Positions 46,137-55,452 of a stretch of DNA of 64,000 bases are shown here, in pieces. A program made the position numbers and the translations under genes. Each line of letters begins with the position of its first letter. The first letter of the stretch is position 1. The notes under the pieces were generated by a model, which saw only the letters and a program-made list of their open reading frames with translations, was not told the origin of the DNA and searched no databases. The DNA comes from Vibrio syngnathi (GTDB lineage Bacteria > Pseudomonadota > Gammaproteobacteria > Enterobacterales > Vibrionaceae). Location of the stretch: contig NZ_CP017917.1 in the NCBI RefSeq assembly GCF_002119525.1, positions 62,001-126,000 on the forward strand. The letters run 5' to 3'.

Positions 46137-46171
46137 GCTAGAAGCTAGAAGCTAGAAGCTAGAAGCTAGAA
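46137..46171. repeat. Heptanucleotide tandem repeat, five copies of GCTAGAA
   Basis: Five exact copies directly downstream of the broken outer-membrane protein gene (minus strand, stop at 46194). Differs by one base per unit from the GCTAGAT array at 39054-39123. Confidence 0.95.
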
Positions 46172-46193
46172 ATGGAACGATCAAGAGTTCGCT

Positions 46194-46430
46194 TTAATGG
46201 CGAAGAGATAACGTGATGAAGTGGACTCTGTTGGTCGAATAGCGACCAGAAGGCTGAAATAATCCGGAGTCAGCACTAATTTCACCATGGCCTAAGTCCT
46301 GGTATTGGTAGCTCAGCCCAAGATACAAGTCATTGGATATCTTTTTCTCAGCACCGAATCCGATACGCCACTGTTTATCGAGCGGGAGTAACACATCCCT
46401 GTTTTGACTGCTTACAGGACTCTACGACAC
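46194..46430 (-). pseudogene. Outer-membrane beta-barrel protein, C-terminal fragment (FadL/OmpP1-like)
   Basis: An open frame without its own start encodes about 75 residues that look like the end of an outer-membrane barrel: PLDKQWRIGFGAEKK, then LYLGLSYQYQDLGHGEI, ending in FITLSLRH. LDKQWR and the YQYxDLG strand recall FadL/OmpP1-type proteins. The N-terminal part is missing: upstream the frame runs directly into the DUF1254 fragment. The start position given is the approximate junction. Confidence 0.7.
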
Positions 46431-46944
46431 GATCAATTCCCTCTGGCACTTCACCTGCCCAGCCTTTATTGACCAAAATCACTTTTGAACCGTGGTCTCC
46501 GACATTCTTGACGTGCAGATCTTCAATCGAATCAGAGTAAGCATCCAATAACTGAACAATGTAGTAACGGCTATCGGTACGAGGAATATCTATCACCATC
46601 GGGCCCGACAAATCGAGATCGTAGTGAGCTTGTGAGTAGAGCGTATCGTTGTTGACAGTAGGCACAATTCTATCCTGAGGCCCAGATAGAACGCGTGTCT
46701 TACCCATCTCATTCAATGGTGCCATGGCGTTGTCCATCGGCGCGTCAACCGATGTGGTTGTTTGCCTAACCGCCGCCACGGTTAATGGACCCGTACCGTA
46801 GATAAACGCTTGAACACCTAAGTTGTAAGCGAGCTCTTCTTCAGGATTAATAGATTGTTGGGCAAGGGATGGCATCGCGATAATACTGGACAAAGAACAC
46901 ACTAAACTGGTCAGTACACTTTTCTTATAGAGCAGCTTTCTCAT
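46375..46944 (-). pseudogene. DUF1254-domain protein, N-terminal half
   Basis: 189-codon frame with a signal peptide (about 1-29, ending SLA) and the DUF1254 start: LAYNLGVQAFIYGTGPLTVAAVRQ, then VNNDTLYSQAHYDL and GPMVIDIPRTDSRYYIVQLLD. True homology ends at about VDRVVES; the last dozen codons come from the outer-membrane protein sequence joined to it. The C-terminal half of what appears to be the same gene lies on the opposite strand at 47809-48657. Intact DUF1254/DUF1214 proteins are about 460-480 residues. Confidence 0.8.
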
Positions 46945-47807
46945 GGAAAACCTTAGATCGTAGGAACAGAGTTAGGCATTTATCATATGAGTAAGTGAGA
47001 TTAAGGAGTGTAATAGCCGATATTAAGGATGTTAATACGCTATTTTTGTTATTTAACTCATTGCTTTATTTGATGTTTTTTTGAAGTGGAAAGGCGCTTG
47101 GATAGCGTGTGTTAATAGGGCGACTGAGGCGCTATTGTTTGATTGATTTGCGGTTGATATGTTGACAAAAAAGTACGGGAATCAATATGAACACATCAAC
47201 TCATCCTTTTAGCTTATTCATTAAAGCCGAAGGGGCTCAGTGCAATCTGGATTGTAGCTACTGCTATTACCTCAATAGACAAGATGGCGACAAAAGGTCT
47301 TCGATGTCTCTGGACATGATGGAGCAAATTGTCGGTGCTCATATCGACGCGCAGCCAATGAAAGCTCAGCAAGTGGACTTTATCTGGCATGGTGGCGAGC
47401 CCATGTTAAGAGGGCTCGATTTCTATGAAACAGCAATGAAAGCACAGGCAAGCAAAGCGACGAAAAAGCGTGTCGTAAATACCATGCAGACCAATGGCAC
47501 CATGATTAACGATCGCTGGGCGAGCTTCTTTGCTAAACACAATTTCATGATGGGCATCAGTATCGATGGACCCAATATTCTGAATGACATCGCTCGGATT
47601 GATAAAAATGGTCAGTCGTCTTTTGAGCGCACAATGCGTGGAATGTCTTATCTGAAAAAGCATGATGTTGAGTTTAATACGTTAACGGTCGTGAATAATA
47701 AAACCTACAAACATGGTAAAACGATTTATCAGTTTTTGGTTGAAAATGGCAGTGGTTATATGCAGTTTCAGCCTTGTATCGATCATGAATTAGATAGGCG
47801 AACAGGG
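46397..47807. other. Segment apparently inverted between two 7-bp inverted repeats
   Basis: CCCTGTT (46397-46403) and AACAGGG (47801-47807) are inverted copies at the two ends of the segment. Flipping the segment between them joins the two DUF1254/DUF1214 halves in frame into a 465-residue protein. The segment also carries both promoters and the truncated maturase gene. Confidence 0.55.
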
Positions 47808-47840
47808 CATGATTGGTCGAATCATGGACCTTGGCGGTGA
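47187..47840 (+). pseudogene. Anaerobic sulfatase-maturating enzyme, N-terminal fragment
   Basis: 217-codon frame with the radical-SAM CX3CX2C cluster site (Cys19, Cys23, Cys26 in CNLDCSYCYYL), then HGGEPMLRGLDFY and TNGTMINDRW, matching anSME proteins that convert Cys or Ser of sulfatases to formylglycine. Normal length is near 400 residues. The SPASM domain with its auxiliary iron-sulfur cysteines is gone, replaced at about residue 205 by sequence that belongs to the DUF1254 gene read in another frame. It is unlikely to be functional. Confidence 0.82.
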
Positions 47841-48657
47841 CGATTCTGCAACCGCTCAAAAGCTCATGGATCAATGGAACATTAGGACTTTGTCGGAATA
47901 CTTAGGTCAGAAAGGTCCAGATCCCGTTGTTCGCGAATATCCAGATCCTAAAGACTCTAATTGGGTTGAACGAACCAATTTTATTTTGTCTGAAGGAACG
48001 ATGAAGGCACATGACCAAAAGCTTCTTGAGCAATTTAAGCAACTTGGTTTAGGTGACTCTGATTTAGGCAACGTCAGTAATCCATTTACGGTAGATCAGC
48101 TTCGTATGATCGAGTCTGGCCAAAAAGAGGGGCTGGAACGAATCACTAATGCGGGCTTTGATGATTCTCGTGACGTATTAGGCACTCGCGATGAAATGAC
48201 AAAGGTTCCAAGCTTTCAACACGCCTACGGTACGTTGATGGGCCAATGGGGGCTGCCTGCAAAGCACACTATGTATAGCGGTGACTTCTTTGATAGTGAA
48301 GGTGCTGCGCTCGATGGTGGAAAATATGATTACACGGTGACCTTCGATGCGCCACCGCTAGAAGAGGGTGGTTTTTGGTCATACACGGCTTACAGTGGTG
48401 AAACCCGATTGATGGAGAAAAACGAGTTAAACCGCCATTCCCGTGGAGACAGAACGCTAACGCCTAATGCTGATGGCAGTTACACCATTTACATGAGTAG
48501 CGATGTAAAAGGGCATGAAGATGATCCTAACTTCTTACCTATCCCCGATCATCAATGGTATTCAGTGTTACGTATGTACACGCCCGGTGAAGAGGTCATA
48601 ACAGACAAGTGGAAATCGACACCGTTTACTAAGGTCAAGAAATCCACGATAAAGTGA
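47809..48657 (+). pseudogene. DUF1254/DUF1214 protein, C-terminal half
   Basis: 282-codon frame. It begins MIGRIMDLGGDD, the part that follows the DUF1254 'VDRV' strand, and ends with a DUF1214 domain (about 170-280, GGKYDYTVTFDAPPLEEGGFWSYTAY, then LPIPDHQWYSVLRMY). No signal peptide and no RBS of its own; the first codons overlap the end of the maturase fragment. Probably the rest of the gene whose 5' half lies inverted at 46375-46944. Confidence 0.82.
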
Positions 48658-49002
48658 TGACTTAGATCGCCTGTTTAAATCAGCCAATGAGTGAAAAAGC
48701 GCAGAGCGTAAATAATAACGAACTTAGAAAGCTGAACTTTGAGAAATTGAAGTTCTGCTTTTTGTAAACATAGGTTCGTTGGCTAATGAAGCGATACTTT
48801 TTCATTAACCAAGGCTTTAGCGGTAGGTGAGGCTTTCTTCTATGTAAAACACCGAATCTCACCGACTGATGTTGTAAGTTTGTGAATCTTAATTGTCTAT
48901 ATTCTAGGCTGTGTACTGGATCTCATTTGTTATTTGAGTCCCTTGCTAAGGTAAATAATGAATGTGTACTACCAATCACTTTATTCAACTTAAGAGGTTT
49001 CT
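48658..49002. other. Intergenic region between DUF1214 fragment and DUF465 gene
   Basis: 345 bases without a gene. It contains a terminator-like hairpin (48728-48764) and, further on, the promoter of the DUF465 gene. Confidence 0.6.
48728..48764 (+). terminator. Terminator after the DUF1214 fragment
   Basis: AAAGCTGAACTT-N10-AAGTTCTGCTTT followed by TTG; a 12-bp stem with one T-T mismatch. Confidence 0.65.
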
Positions 49003-49239
49003 ATACTAGGTGAAAATCACTCTCTTGTTCACGAATTTCCTGAAATGAAAGACAAAATTGCTGAGCTTGCTAAAACTGACGATGGCTTTGCAGCAGATAT
49101 GAAGACATACGACAACCTTGATAAAGAGATTCGTAAACTAGAGCTGAAAGATTCACCCATTGATGACGGCTCGATGCACCAATTGAAGCATGATCGTTCT
49201 GAGCTTAAAGATTCACTGCATGCTCGCTTAATAGCCTAG
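49003..49239 (+). CDS. DUF465 (YdcH-like) protein with an apparent ATA start codon
   Basis: 78 residues if translation begins at ATA 49003. The frame there reads LGENHSLVHEFPEMKDKI, the normal N-terminus of Vibrio DUF465 proteins, which start MLGENHSL. The RBS AAGAGG lies five bases before the ATA. The only in-frame ATG (49045) would remove 14 conserved residues and has no RBS. Two helices form a hairpin coiled coil. Function unknown. Either a rare AUA start, a start-codon mutation or a base-call error. Confidence 0.75.
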   Translation: MLGENHSLVHEFPEMKDKIAELAKTDDGFAADMKTYDNLDKEIRKLELKDSPIDDGSMHQLKHDRSELKDSLHARLIA

Positions 49240-49304
49240 CTAGCGGGTTGTTTTGCTGAATAGCTAAATTAAATAGTTAGTTAGCGAATTGCAGATTTAG
49301 ACTA

Positions 49305-49329
49305 TAAAAACTCCTTCGGGAGTTTTTTT
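49305..49329 (+). terminator. Terminator after the DUF465 gene
   Basis: AAAAACTCC-TTCG-GGAGTTTTTTT, a stable UUCG-loop hairpin with a T run. Confidence 0.92.
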
Positions 49330-49513
49330 CGTTTCTGCGTTCCAGTCTCTATCTCAACGCATAAGAATATTTGGATACAATAAAACCGTAGATGTAGGCA
49401 AACCCAATTAGCATTAAGGTTTTGTAAATAGGGTGGGTATAAAAAAGCTTAGCGCGGGGGACGCTAAGCTTGGTTGTTAAGTATGTTCTTGAACCATGTT
49501 TAGGCTGGTGGAA

Positions 49514-51073
49514 TTAGCCCACTTGAGAAAAGCTCACTACCTTTCTTTGTAGTTTCTCTTTCAGGTAATCCGTTACTGCATGCTGCTCTGATTCACTCAT
49601 GTACAGACCAAGCTTGGTTCTGCGCCACAAGATGTCTTCGTCAGTCATCGCCATCTCTTCATTGATCAAGTAATCGATCTCAACTTGATAAACGCCATGC
49701 GCTTCGTTTGAAAATTGGCTGCCAAGGTCAGCTTCGCTATTTGCGCCCTCAAGTAGCTTCCACGTGTAAGTACCAAATTGAGTCACGTAGCGAAGTAACA
49801 ACGCTTCAGATGCCCAAGGGTATTTAGTGTGGATCATCTTCGCAAGTTGCTCTCTGCTGCAACTAAAGTTACCACCTGGAAGCGTGTCGTTAGCTGTCCA
49901 TGGTGCCCCCATGTTGGTTAGGTGTGGCTCAAGTTTCTTAAGTGCCGCTTCGCCGAGTTTTCGGTAAGTGGTTAACTTGCCACCGAAAACCGAAAGCAAA
50001 GGTGCTTGATCCAGCTCTGCGTCCAATTCCAACGTGTAGTCACGAGTGATCGCTTGTGGTGAATCGGATTCGTCGTCACAAAGCGGTCTTACACCACTGT
50101 ATGTCCAAACCACGTCTTCACGGCCAAGCTGTTTAACAAAGTGCTGGTTAACGATATCAATCAAGTAATCCACTTCGACATCATCAATTGCGACATTACG
50201 TGGGTCGCCTTTGTATTCAAGGTCGGTGGTACCGATGATCGAGAACTTATCTAGGTAAGGGATCATGAACACAATGCGATTGTCTTTGTTTTGCAGAATG
50301 TACGCTTGTGGTTCATCGTGAATGCGTGGCACAACAATGTGCGAGCCTTTGATCAGACGAATATTACGAGGCGAAGCCTGCTCTAATCCATCATCGAAGA
50401 ATTGCTTAACCCAAGGGCCAGCTGCGTTAACCAGTGCTTTCGATTTACGTTCAAAACGCTGGTTTGTCATGACATCAAGGATCGTCACATGCCAAATACC
50501 ACCTTCGCGGTGCGCTTTTTCAACACGGCAGTAGTTACGTACTTCTGCGTTGTTTTCTTTTGCTGCCAACACGTTGAGCAATACCATACGAGCATCATCC
50601 ACCCAGCAATCTGAGTATTCGAAGCCTGTCTTCATTTCTGGTTTCAGTAGCCCTGATTTTGCTAGGTTGACGGCCTTACTTCCAGGAAGAGTGGTGCGCT
50701 TACCCAAGTTATCGTAAAGGAATAGGCCACAGCGAATCATCCAAGCTGGGCGTAAAAATGGTCGATGAGGTAAACGGAAACGCATTGGCTGAGCAACGTG
50801 AGGCGCTTTTCTTAACAAGACTTCACGTTCAGCGAGTGCTTCCGAAACCAAACGAAATTCGTAATGTTCAAGGTAGCGTAGGCCACCGTGGATAAGCTTT
50901 GAGCTAGCGGAAGACGTCGCAGACGCGAAATCATTTGCTTCGTATAAGCCAACGTTTAGACCACGACCTGATGCATCTGCCGCGATGCCTGCACCATTGA
51001 TGCCGCCGCCAATCACGATCAAGTCTAAAGTGGAAGATGTACTGTTGTTTGAATTATTTTGTTGAGCACTCAT
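49514..51073 (-). CDS. glpD: Aerobic glycerol-3-phosphate dehydrogenase
   Basis: 519 residues from the ATG at 51073 (AAGAGGTC precedes it; the frame is open for 25 more codons without RBS). FAD-binding start DLIVIGGGINGAGIAADASGRG, then the ASSKLIHGGLRYLE motif and a C-terminal DAO_C domain. Oxidises glycerol-3-phosphate to DHAP and passes electrons to quinone at the inner membrane. Completes the glycerol pathway with glpF and glpK. It has its own promoter, since a terminator separates it from glpR. Confidence 0.95.
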   Translation of the reverse strand: MSAQQNNSNNSTSSTLDLIVIGGGINGAGIAADASGRGLNVGLYEANDFASATSSASSKLIHGGLRYLEHYEFRLVSEALAEREVLLRKAPHVAQPMRFRLPHRPFLRPAWMIRCGLFLYDNLGKRTTLPGSKAVNLAKSGLLKPEMKTGFEYSDCWVDDARMVLLNVLAAKENNAEVRNYCRVEKAHREGGIWHVTILDVMTNQRFERKSKALVNAAGPWVKQFFDDGLEQASPRNIRLIKGSHIVVPRIHDEPQAYILQNKDNRIVFMIPYLDKFSIIGTTDLEYKGDPRNVAIDDVEVDYLIDIVNQHFVKQLGREDVVWTYSGVRPLCDDESDSPQAITRDYTLELDAELDQAPLLSVFGGKLTTYRKLGEAALKKLEPHLTNMGAPWTANDTLPGGNFSCSREQLAKMIHTKYPWASEALLLRYVTQFGTYTWKLLEGANSEADLGSQFSNEAHGVYQVEIDYLINEEMAMTDEDILWRRTKLGLYMSESEQHAVTDYLKEKLQRKVVSFSQVG

Positions 51074-51132
51074 GGTTTTGACCTCTTCTGAGCGAACGAG
51101 CATTTTAGAACATAATTGAATCCTATATGAAC

Positions 51133-51165
51133 TTTCGTTTGCGGTCATTTATTATTTTCGTTTAT
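51133..51165. promoter_or_regulatory. Candidate GlpR half-sites upstream of glpD
   Basis: TTTCGTTTGCG (51133-51143) and TTCGTTTAT (51157-51165) are spaced about two helical turns apart. The second is the reverse complement of ATAAACGAA, present upstream of glpF at 54928-54936. The motif resembles the half-site of DeoR-type GlpR operators (CGAACAT). Assignment tentative. Confidence 0.4.
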
Positions 51166-51187
51166 GCGCGTTTTATGTGATTTGGGC

Positions 51188-51220
51188 ATAAAAAAACCTC
51201 TGCTTATGAAAGCAGAGGTT
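51188..51220 (-). terminator. Terminator after glpR
   Basis: AACCTCTGCTT-TCAT-AAGCAGAGGTT (minus strand) followed by TTTTT, a perfect 11-bp stem. It separates glpR from glpD. Confidence 0.85.
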
Positions 51221-51340
51221 CAAATAAGTCTAATTCGAGCATAGAAGCGACAGTGGTAGTGAGCAAGTTTTACTTTTTTAACTTTTCTATAAAGAATCGT
51301 GATTCATTATAGAAAGTGGCTCACCGAGCACTTATGTGAG

Positions 51341-52126
51341 TTATTCGCTCACAGGACGAGCGGTATTGATCACTTCTAATGGTATTGCTGAATCTTTAAG
51401 GATGTTGAGAATCTCTTCTGGTGGCTGTTTATTGGTAAAGACCATGTGCGCTTGAGAGATATTACCGAGCTTAACCATCGCGTTACGGCCAAACTTGGTG
51501 TGGTCGACGGCTAAGAAGATGCTGCGACTGTTTTCGATGATAGCTTGTTTCACACGAACTTCGTGGTAATCAAAGTCGAGCAGTGAGCCATCAAAGTCGA
51601 TGCCGCTGATGCCCAAAATACCGAAATCAAGGCGGAACTGCTTCACGAAATCGAGTGTCGCTTCGCCAACTATGCCGCCATCACGGTTTCTCACTTCGCC
51701 ACCCGCCAAGATAACCTTGATCTCTGGGTTCGGTAGAAGGATGCTGGCAACGTTGATGTTGTTGGTGACGACTCTTAGTTGTTTGTGGTTTTTGTTGAGT
51801 GCGCGTGCCACCGATTCTGGCGTGGTACCGATATCAACGAATAGGGTTGCACCATCTGGGATGTGCTTAACTAGTTCGTCGGCGATCACGTCTTTTTCGT
51901 TGAAGTTAAGCGCTTTACGCGTGTTATACGAGGTATTTTCCGAGCTTAAAGGAATGGTTGCACCACCATGATAGCGACGAATTTTGTTGCTATCGGCAAG
52001 TTCATTGAGGTCTCGTCTGATGGTTTGTGGGCTGACATCGAACTTTTCAACGAGCTCTTCGGTACTTACATATCCTTGTGTTTTTACCAGATCTACAATC
52101 TGCTGGTGTCTTGGTATCTGCTTCAC
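51341..52126 (-). CDS. glpR: Glycerol-3-phosphate regulon repressor
   Basis: 261 residues. DeoR-family: N-terminal helix-turn-helix (about 5-58, YVSTEELVEKFDVSPQTIRRDLNELADSNKIRRYHGGA) and a sugar-isomerase-like effector domain with DIGTTPESVARAL. In other bacteria it releases operators on binding glycerol-3-phosphate. Here it lies between glpK and glpD, all on the minus strand, with terminators on both sides, and would control the glpFK and glpD promoters. Confidence 0.94.
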   Translation of the reverse strand: MKQIPRHQQIVDLVKTQGYVSTEELVEKFDVSPQTIRRDLNELADSNKIRRYHGGATIPLSSENTSYNTRKALNFNEKDVIADELVKHIPDGATLFVDIGTTPESVARALNKNHKQLRVVTNNINVASILLPNPEIKVILAGGEVRNRDGGIVGEATLDFVKQFRLDFGILGISGIDFDGSLLDFDYHEVRVKQAIIENSRSIFLAVDHTKFGRNAMVKLGNISQAHMVFTNKQPPEEILNILKDSAIPLEVINTARPVSE

Positions 52127-52293
52127 TTAACTTACCACTCCCTGCGCGCAAAGGGCTCTAGCGCGTCAAAATCGAAAATATAAACTCACGCTATTGTGCT
52201 CGAATTGATGAAAAGAGAGAAGTAATGATGGTAAGGAATCATGTCTAAACCGCAAAAACGCTGCGCAAAACGCGGAATTTGAGCCTGAAACGC

Positions 52294-52322
52294 AAAAAAG
52301 AGCACAAAATAGTGCTCTTTTT
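52294..52322 (-). terminator. Terminator after glpK
   Basis: AAAAAGAGCAC-AAAATA-GTGCTCTTTTT, a perfect 11-bp inverted repeat with A/T runs on both sides. Confidence 0.85.
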
Positions 52323-52418
52323 AGTTTCGTTTGCTGAGGTTCGAACAATCTAGTCGATTAGATTACTCGGGTTCCTAGGTCAGCGGCTAATGATTAACGA
52401 TTAGCTGAATAATCAGTA

Positions 52419-53942
52419 TTACTCGTTGTCATCGTCATCGTGCAGCTCAGACCAAACCTGTGCACACTTGATAGCACGTTTCCAACCTTTGTAACGGCGG
52501 TTACGCTTTTCTTCGTCGTGGTGCGGCATGAATGTGCGGTCAAGAACGGCTTTGTCTTGAAGCTCATCAATGCTGTCCCAGAAACCAACCGCTAGGCCGG
52601 CAAGGTAAGCGGCGCCCAGAGCGGTTACTTCCGTTACTTCAGGGCGGTGAACTTCAGTATCCAGCACGTCTGATTGGAATTGCATTAGGAAGTTATTCGC
52701 TACTGCGCCGCCATCAACACGTAGTTTCGCTAGCTTGATGCCAGAGTCAGCTTGCATTGCGTCAAGTACGTCACGCGTTTGGTAAGCAATACCTTCCAAC
52801 GTTGCACGGATGATGTGGTTAGAGTTAACACCACGAGTCAGGCCAACAATCGTACCGCGAGCGTAAGCATCCCAGTATGGTGCGCCTAAACCAGTAAACG
52901 CAGGGACTACGTAAACGCCGTTTGAAGAATCTACTTTGGTTGCGAAGTACTCAGAGTCTTCTGCGCCAGCCAGCAGCTTCATTTCATCACGTAGCCATTG
53001 GATTGATGCGCCGCCCATGAATACTGCACCTTCGAGTGCGTATGCAGGCTCGCCTTTAGGACCACATGCTAGCGTTGTTAGTAGGCCGTTCTTCGACGTT
53101 ACTTTCTCTTGGCCAGTGTTCATTAGAAGGAAACAACCTGTGCCGTAAGTGTTCTTAGCTTGGCCTGCTTCTACACACATTTGACCGTAAAGTGCAGCTT
53201 GTTGGTCACCCGCAATACCCGCGATTGGGATACGAGTACCGCCTTTACCACCAAGGTTCGTTTGACCGTAAACCTCAGAAGAGCGCTTCACTTCAGGCAT
53301 CATGATTGCGGGAATGCCCATTTCATCAAGTAGCTTCTGATCCCAGCATAGGTCATTGATGTTGAACAACATAGTACGTGACGCGTTGGTGTAATCCGTA
53401 ACGTGTACACGTCCTTGAGTCATTTTCCAAACCAACCAAGTATCAACTGTACCGAACAGTAATTTGCCAGCTTCAGCGTCTTCGCGAGCGCCTTCAACGT
53501 TGTCTAGAATCCATTTTACTTTGGTACCTGAGAAATACGGGTCAAGGACTAAGCCAGTATTGTCACGTACGTAGTCTTCTAGGCCACGCGCTTTTAGGTC
53601 TTCACAGATGTCTGCAGTACGGCGACACTGCCATACGATTGCGTTATAAACAGGCTTGCCTGTCTCTTTGTTCCAAACAATGGTGGTTTCACGTTGGTTC
53701 GTGATACCAATGCCCGCTAGCTCATCGCTGCGGATGCCTGCTTTAGCAAGAGCTTCAACCAATGTAGAGCTTTGAGTCGCCCAGATTTCCATTGGATCAT
53801 GCTCAACCCAACCCGCTTTCGGGTAAATCTGAGTGAATTCTCGTTGAGAAGAACTAACGATGTTTGCATCGTGATCGAGGATTACAGCGCGAGAACTTGT
53901 GGTGCCTTGGTCTAGGGCAACAATGTATTTTTGCTCGGTCAT
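52419..53942 (-). CDS. glpK: Glycerol kinase
   Basis: 507 residues. FGGY kinase with [20 protein letters not shown] at the start, [11 protein letters not shown], the glycerol-site TNQRETTI and the C-terminal [18 protein letters not shown]. Phosphorylates glycerol entering through GlpF. Lies 59 bases downstream of glpF and is co-transcribed with it. Confidence 0.97.
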   Translation of the reverse strand: MTEQKYIVALDQGTTSSRAVILDHDANIVSSSQREFTQIYPKAGWVEHDPMEIWATQSSTLVEALAKAGIRSDELAGIGITNQRETTIVWNKETGKPVYNAIVWQCRRTADICEDLKARGLEDYVRDNTGLVLDPYFSGTKVKWILDNVEGAREDAEAGKLLFGTVDTWLVWKMTQGRVHVTDYTNASRTMLFNINDLCWDQKLLDEMGIPAIMMPEVKRSSEVYGQTNLGGKGGTRIPIAGIAGDQQAALYGQMCVEAGQAKNTYGTGCFLLMNTGQEKVTSKNGLLTTLACGPKGEPAYALEGAVFMGGASIQWLRDEMKLLAGAEDSEYFATKVDSSNGVYVVPAFTGLGAPYWDAYARGTIVGLTRGVNSNHIIRATLEGIAYQTRDVLDAMQADSGIKLAKLRVDGGAVANNFLMQFQSDVLDTEVHRPEVTEVTALGAAYLAGLAVGFWDSIDELQDKAVLDRTFMPHHDEEKRNRRYKGWKRAIKCAQVWSELHDDDDNE

Positions 53943-54001
53943 GGTAAGAATCCTTTTTCTTTCGTTATTTATATTTTAGTAAATGTAAGGTCGCTTAGGG
54001 A

Positions 54002-54862
54002 TTAAGCTTGAGCTTGAGCTTGTTCAGCTTCTTCTTCTGTTTCACATTGGTTTGGAATTGTGCAGCCTTGGCCTTCTACTGGTAGGTAAGCACCGATAAC
54101 ACGTGGGTACAACCAACCACCAAAACACGCACCAGCAATTGGAGCAAGAATTGGAACGATGAAGTAAGGAATATCACGAGCACCGCTTAGTGCGAAATCC
54201 CAACCTGCAAAGTAAGCGAACAGTTTTGGTCCGAAGTCACGAGCAGGGTTCATTGCAAAGCCCGTCAGTGGACCTAAAGAACCACCGATAACCGCGATAA
54301 GAATACCGATCAGTAGAGGGTTCATTGCACCGCGAGACGCGCCGTTGTTCTCATCACCTAACGCTAAAATGGCAAACATCAACACTGCAGTAATCACGAA
54401 TTCCACAGCAAAAGCGCCGAAGAAAGAAAGTGAAGCATGTGGGTAAGTCGAGAAGATACCAGCAGTTGATAGTGCGTCTTGGCTGCTACGAACAAAGTTA
54501 TGTGCGATTTCGTAGTCAGTAAATAGGTTGCTGTACAGGCTGTAAACCAATGCTGCAGAGCAGAAAGCGCCAAGCAGTTGCGAAATGATGTAAGGCACCA
54601 CTTTCGCTTTATCGAAGCCATGGAACATGGCCAGTGCAATCGTTACGGCTGGGTTGATGTGTGCGCCTGAAACGCCGGCAGTACAGTAAATTGCAATCGC
54701 AACACCGAAGCCCCAGATGATGCTGATTTCCCATTGTCCGAATGTCGCACCGGTCAGTACCAGTGCTGCCACACAGCCAACGCCGAAGAATATGAGTAAT
54801 CCTGTGCCGATAAATTCAGCCAAGCATTGCCCAAATAAAGAAGGGTGTTTGTTTGTTGTCAT
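54002..54862 (-). CDS. glpF: Glycerol facilitator (aquaglyceroporin)
   Basis: 286 residues. MIP-family channel with six membrane helices and two half-helices bearing the NPA motifs (SGAHINPAVTIALAM and GFAMNPARDFGPKLF); the Asp-Arg after the second NPA is the glycerol-channel signature. The acidic, Gln/Ala-rich C-terminal tail (EEEAEQAQAQA) is cytoplasmic. First gene of glpF-glpK. Confidence 0.96.
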   Translation of the reverse strand: MTTNKHPSLFGQCLAEFIGTGLLIFFGVGCVAALVLTGATFGQWEISIIWGFGVAIAIYCTAGVSGAHINPAVTIALAMFHGFDKAKVVPYIISQLLGAFCSAALVYSLYSNLFTDYEIAHNFVRSSQDALSTAGIFSTYPHASLSFFGAFAVEFVITAVLMFAILALGDENNGASRGAMNPLLIGILIAVIGGSLGPLTGFAMNPARDFGPKLFAYFAGWDFALSGARDIPYFIVPILAPIAGACFGGWLYPRVIGAYLPVEGQGCTIPNQCETEEEAEQAQAQA

Positions 54863-54927
54863 GTTCGAGTCCTTTTTAGTTTTGCTTATCTAGCACGTGT
54901 ATTGTGCATATATTTGCGAACTCGAAA

Positions 54928-54938
54928 ATAAACGAACA
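54928..54938. promoter_or_regulatory. Candidate GlpR half-site upstream of glpF
   Basis: ATAAACGAACA contains CGAACA, most of the half-site of the known enterobacterial GlpR operator, and shares ATAAACGAA with the glpD upstream region. The matching second half is not clear. Confidence 0.4.
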
Positions 54939-55233
54939 TCAAAAGTGAGCGTTTGAGCATAAAATTGTTAATTAAAGTCACTTGAAATGTTAATCCGAAC
55001 ACTTTTGCTCGAAAAAGATGCTCGCATGAACGTCATTGCTCGAATTGATAGGTTGCGAAGCCGCTCAAACTACCTATATGTAAATGAATGCGCAACTGGT
55101 ACGAGGAGTTTATGTTTGGATTTGTGATGCTACTTCGTGAGTGGCGGATTATTAGACTTAATTAGGGAGGGCTGTGTGATGTTTTTGCTATGTAACAAGG
55201 GCGTTAACAAATGAGCTCATATGCATAAATGAA

Positions 55234-55268
55234 TAAACTGCCAACTATGTTGTAGTTTGGCAGTTTTA
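55234..55268 (-). terminator. Hairpin downstream of the rtx secretion operon
   Basis: AAACTGCCAA and TTGGCAGTTT form the outer stem, with CTA/TAG inside. The T tract is poor, so termination is uncertain. Confidence 0.4.
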
Positions 55269-55452
55269 ATAGTTAGTCAGTTCATGGCTTTTAACTTGCC
55301 GTAGTTGGTTAACAACAAGTTATAAAGAATTGTCTACGATCGGTGTTTGAGACTCTAGTTATTGAACGATGTTTGATATTGAATTAATCAAATACGGATA
55401 CTCAGGTACAGCCTAAGTTCGATCTTCTCTCGCAATAGATATGATAATTTTA

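Larger units (their letters stand above)
54863..55452. other. Intergenic region between glpF and the rtx secretion operon
   Basis: 590 bases without a recognisable gene. It contains the glpF promoter with GlpR-like half-sites (54928-54938) and a weak hairpin (55234-55268) that may end the rtxBDE transcript. Nothing else stands out. Confidence 0.65.

Noticed and set aside
46081..46171. Insertion-sequence end at the GCTAGAA array
   Set aside because: No terminal inverted repeats, no target duplication and no transposase nearby.
50322..50614. Plus-strand frames within glpD
   Set aside because: Antisense shadows of a clear glpD coding sequence with no supporting features.
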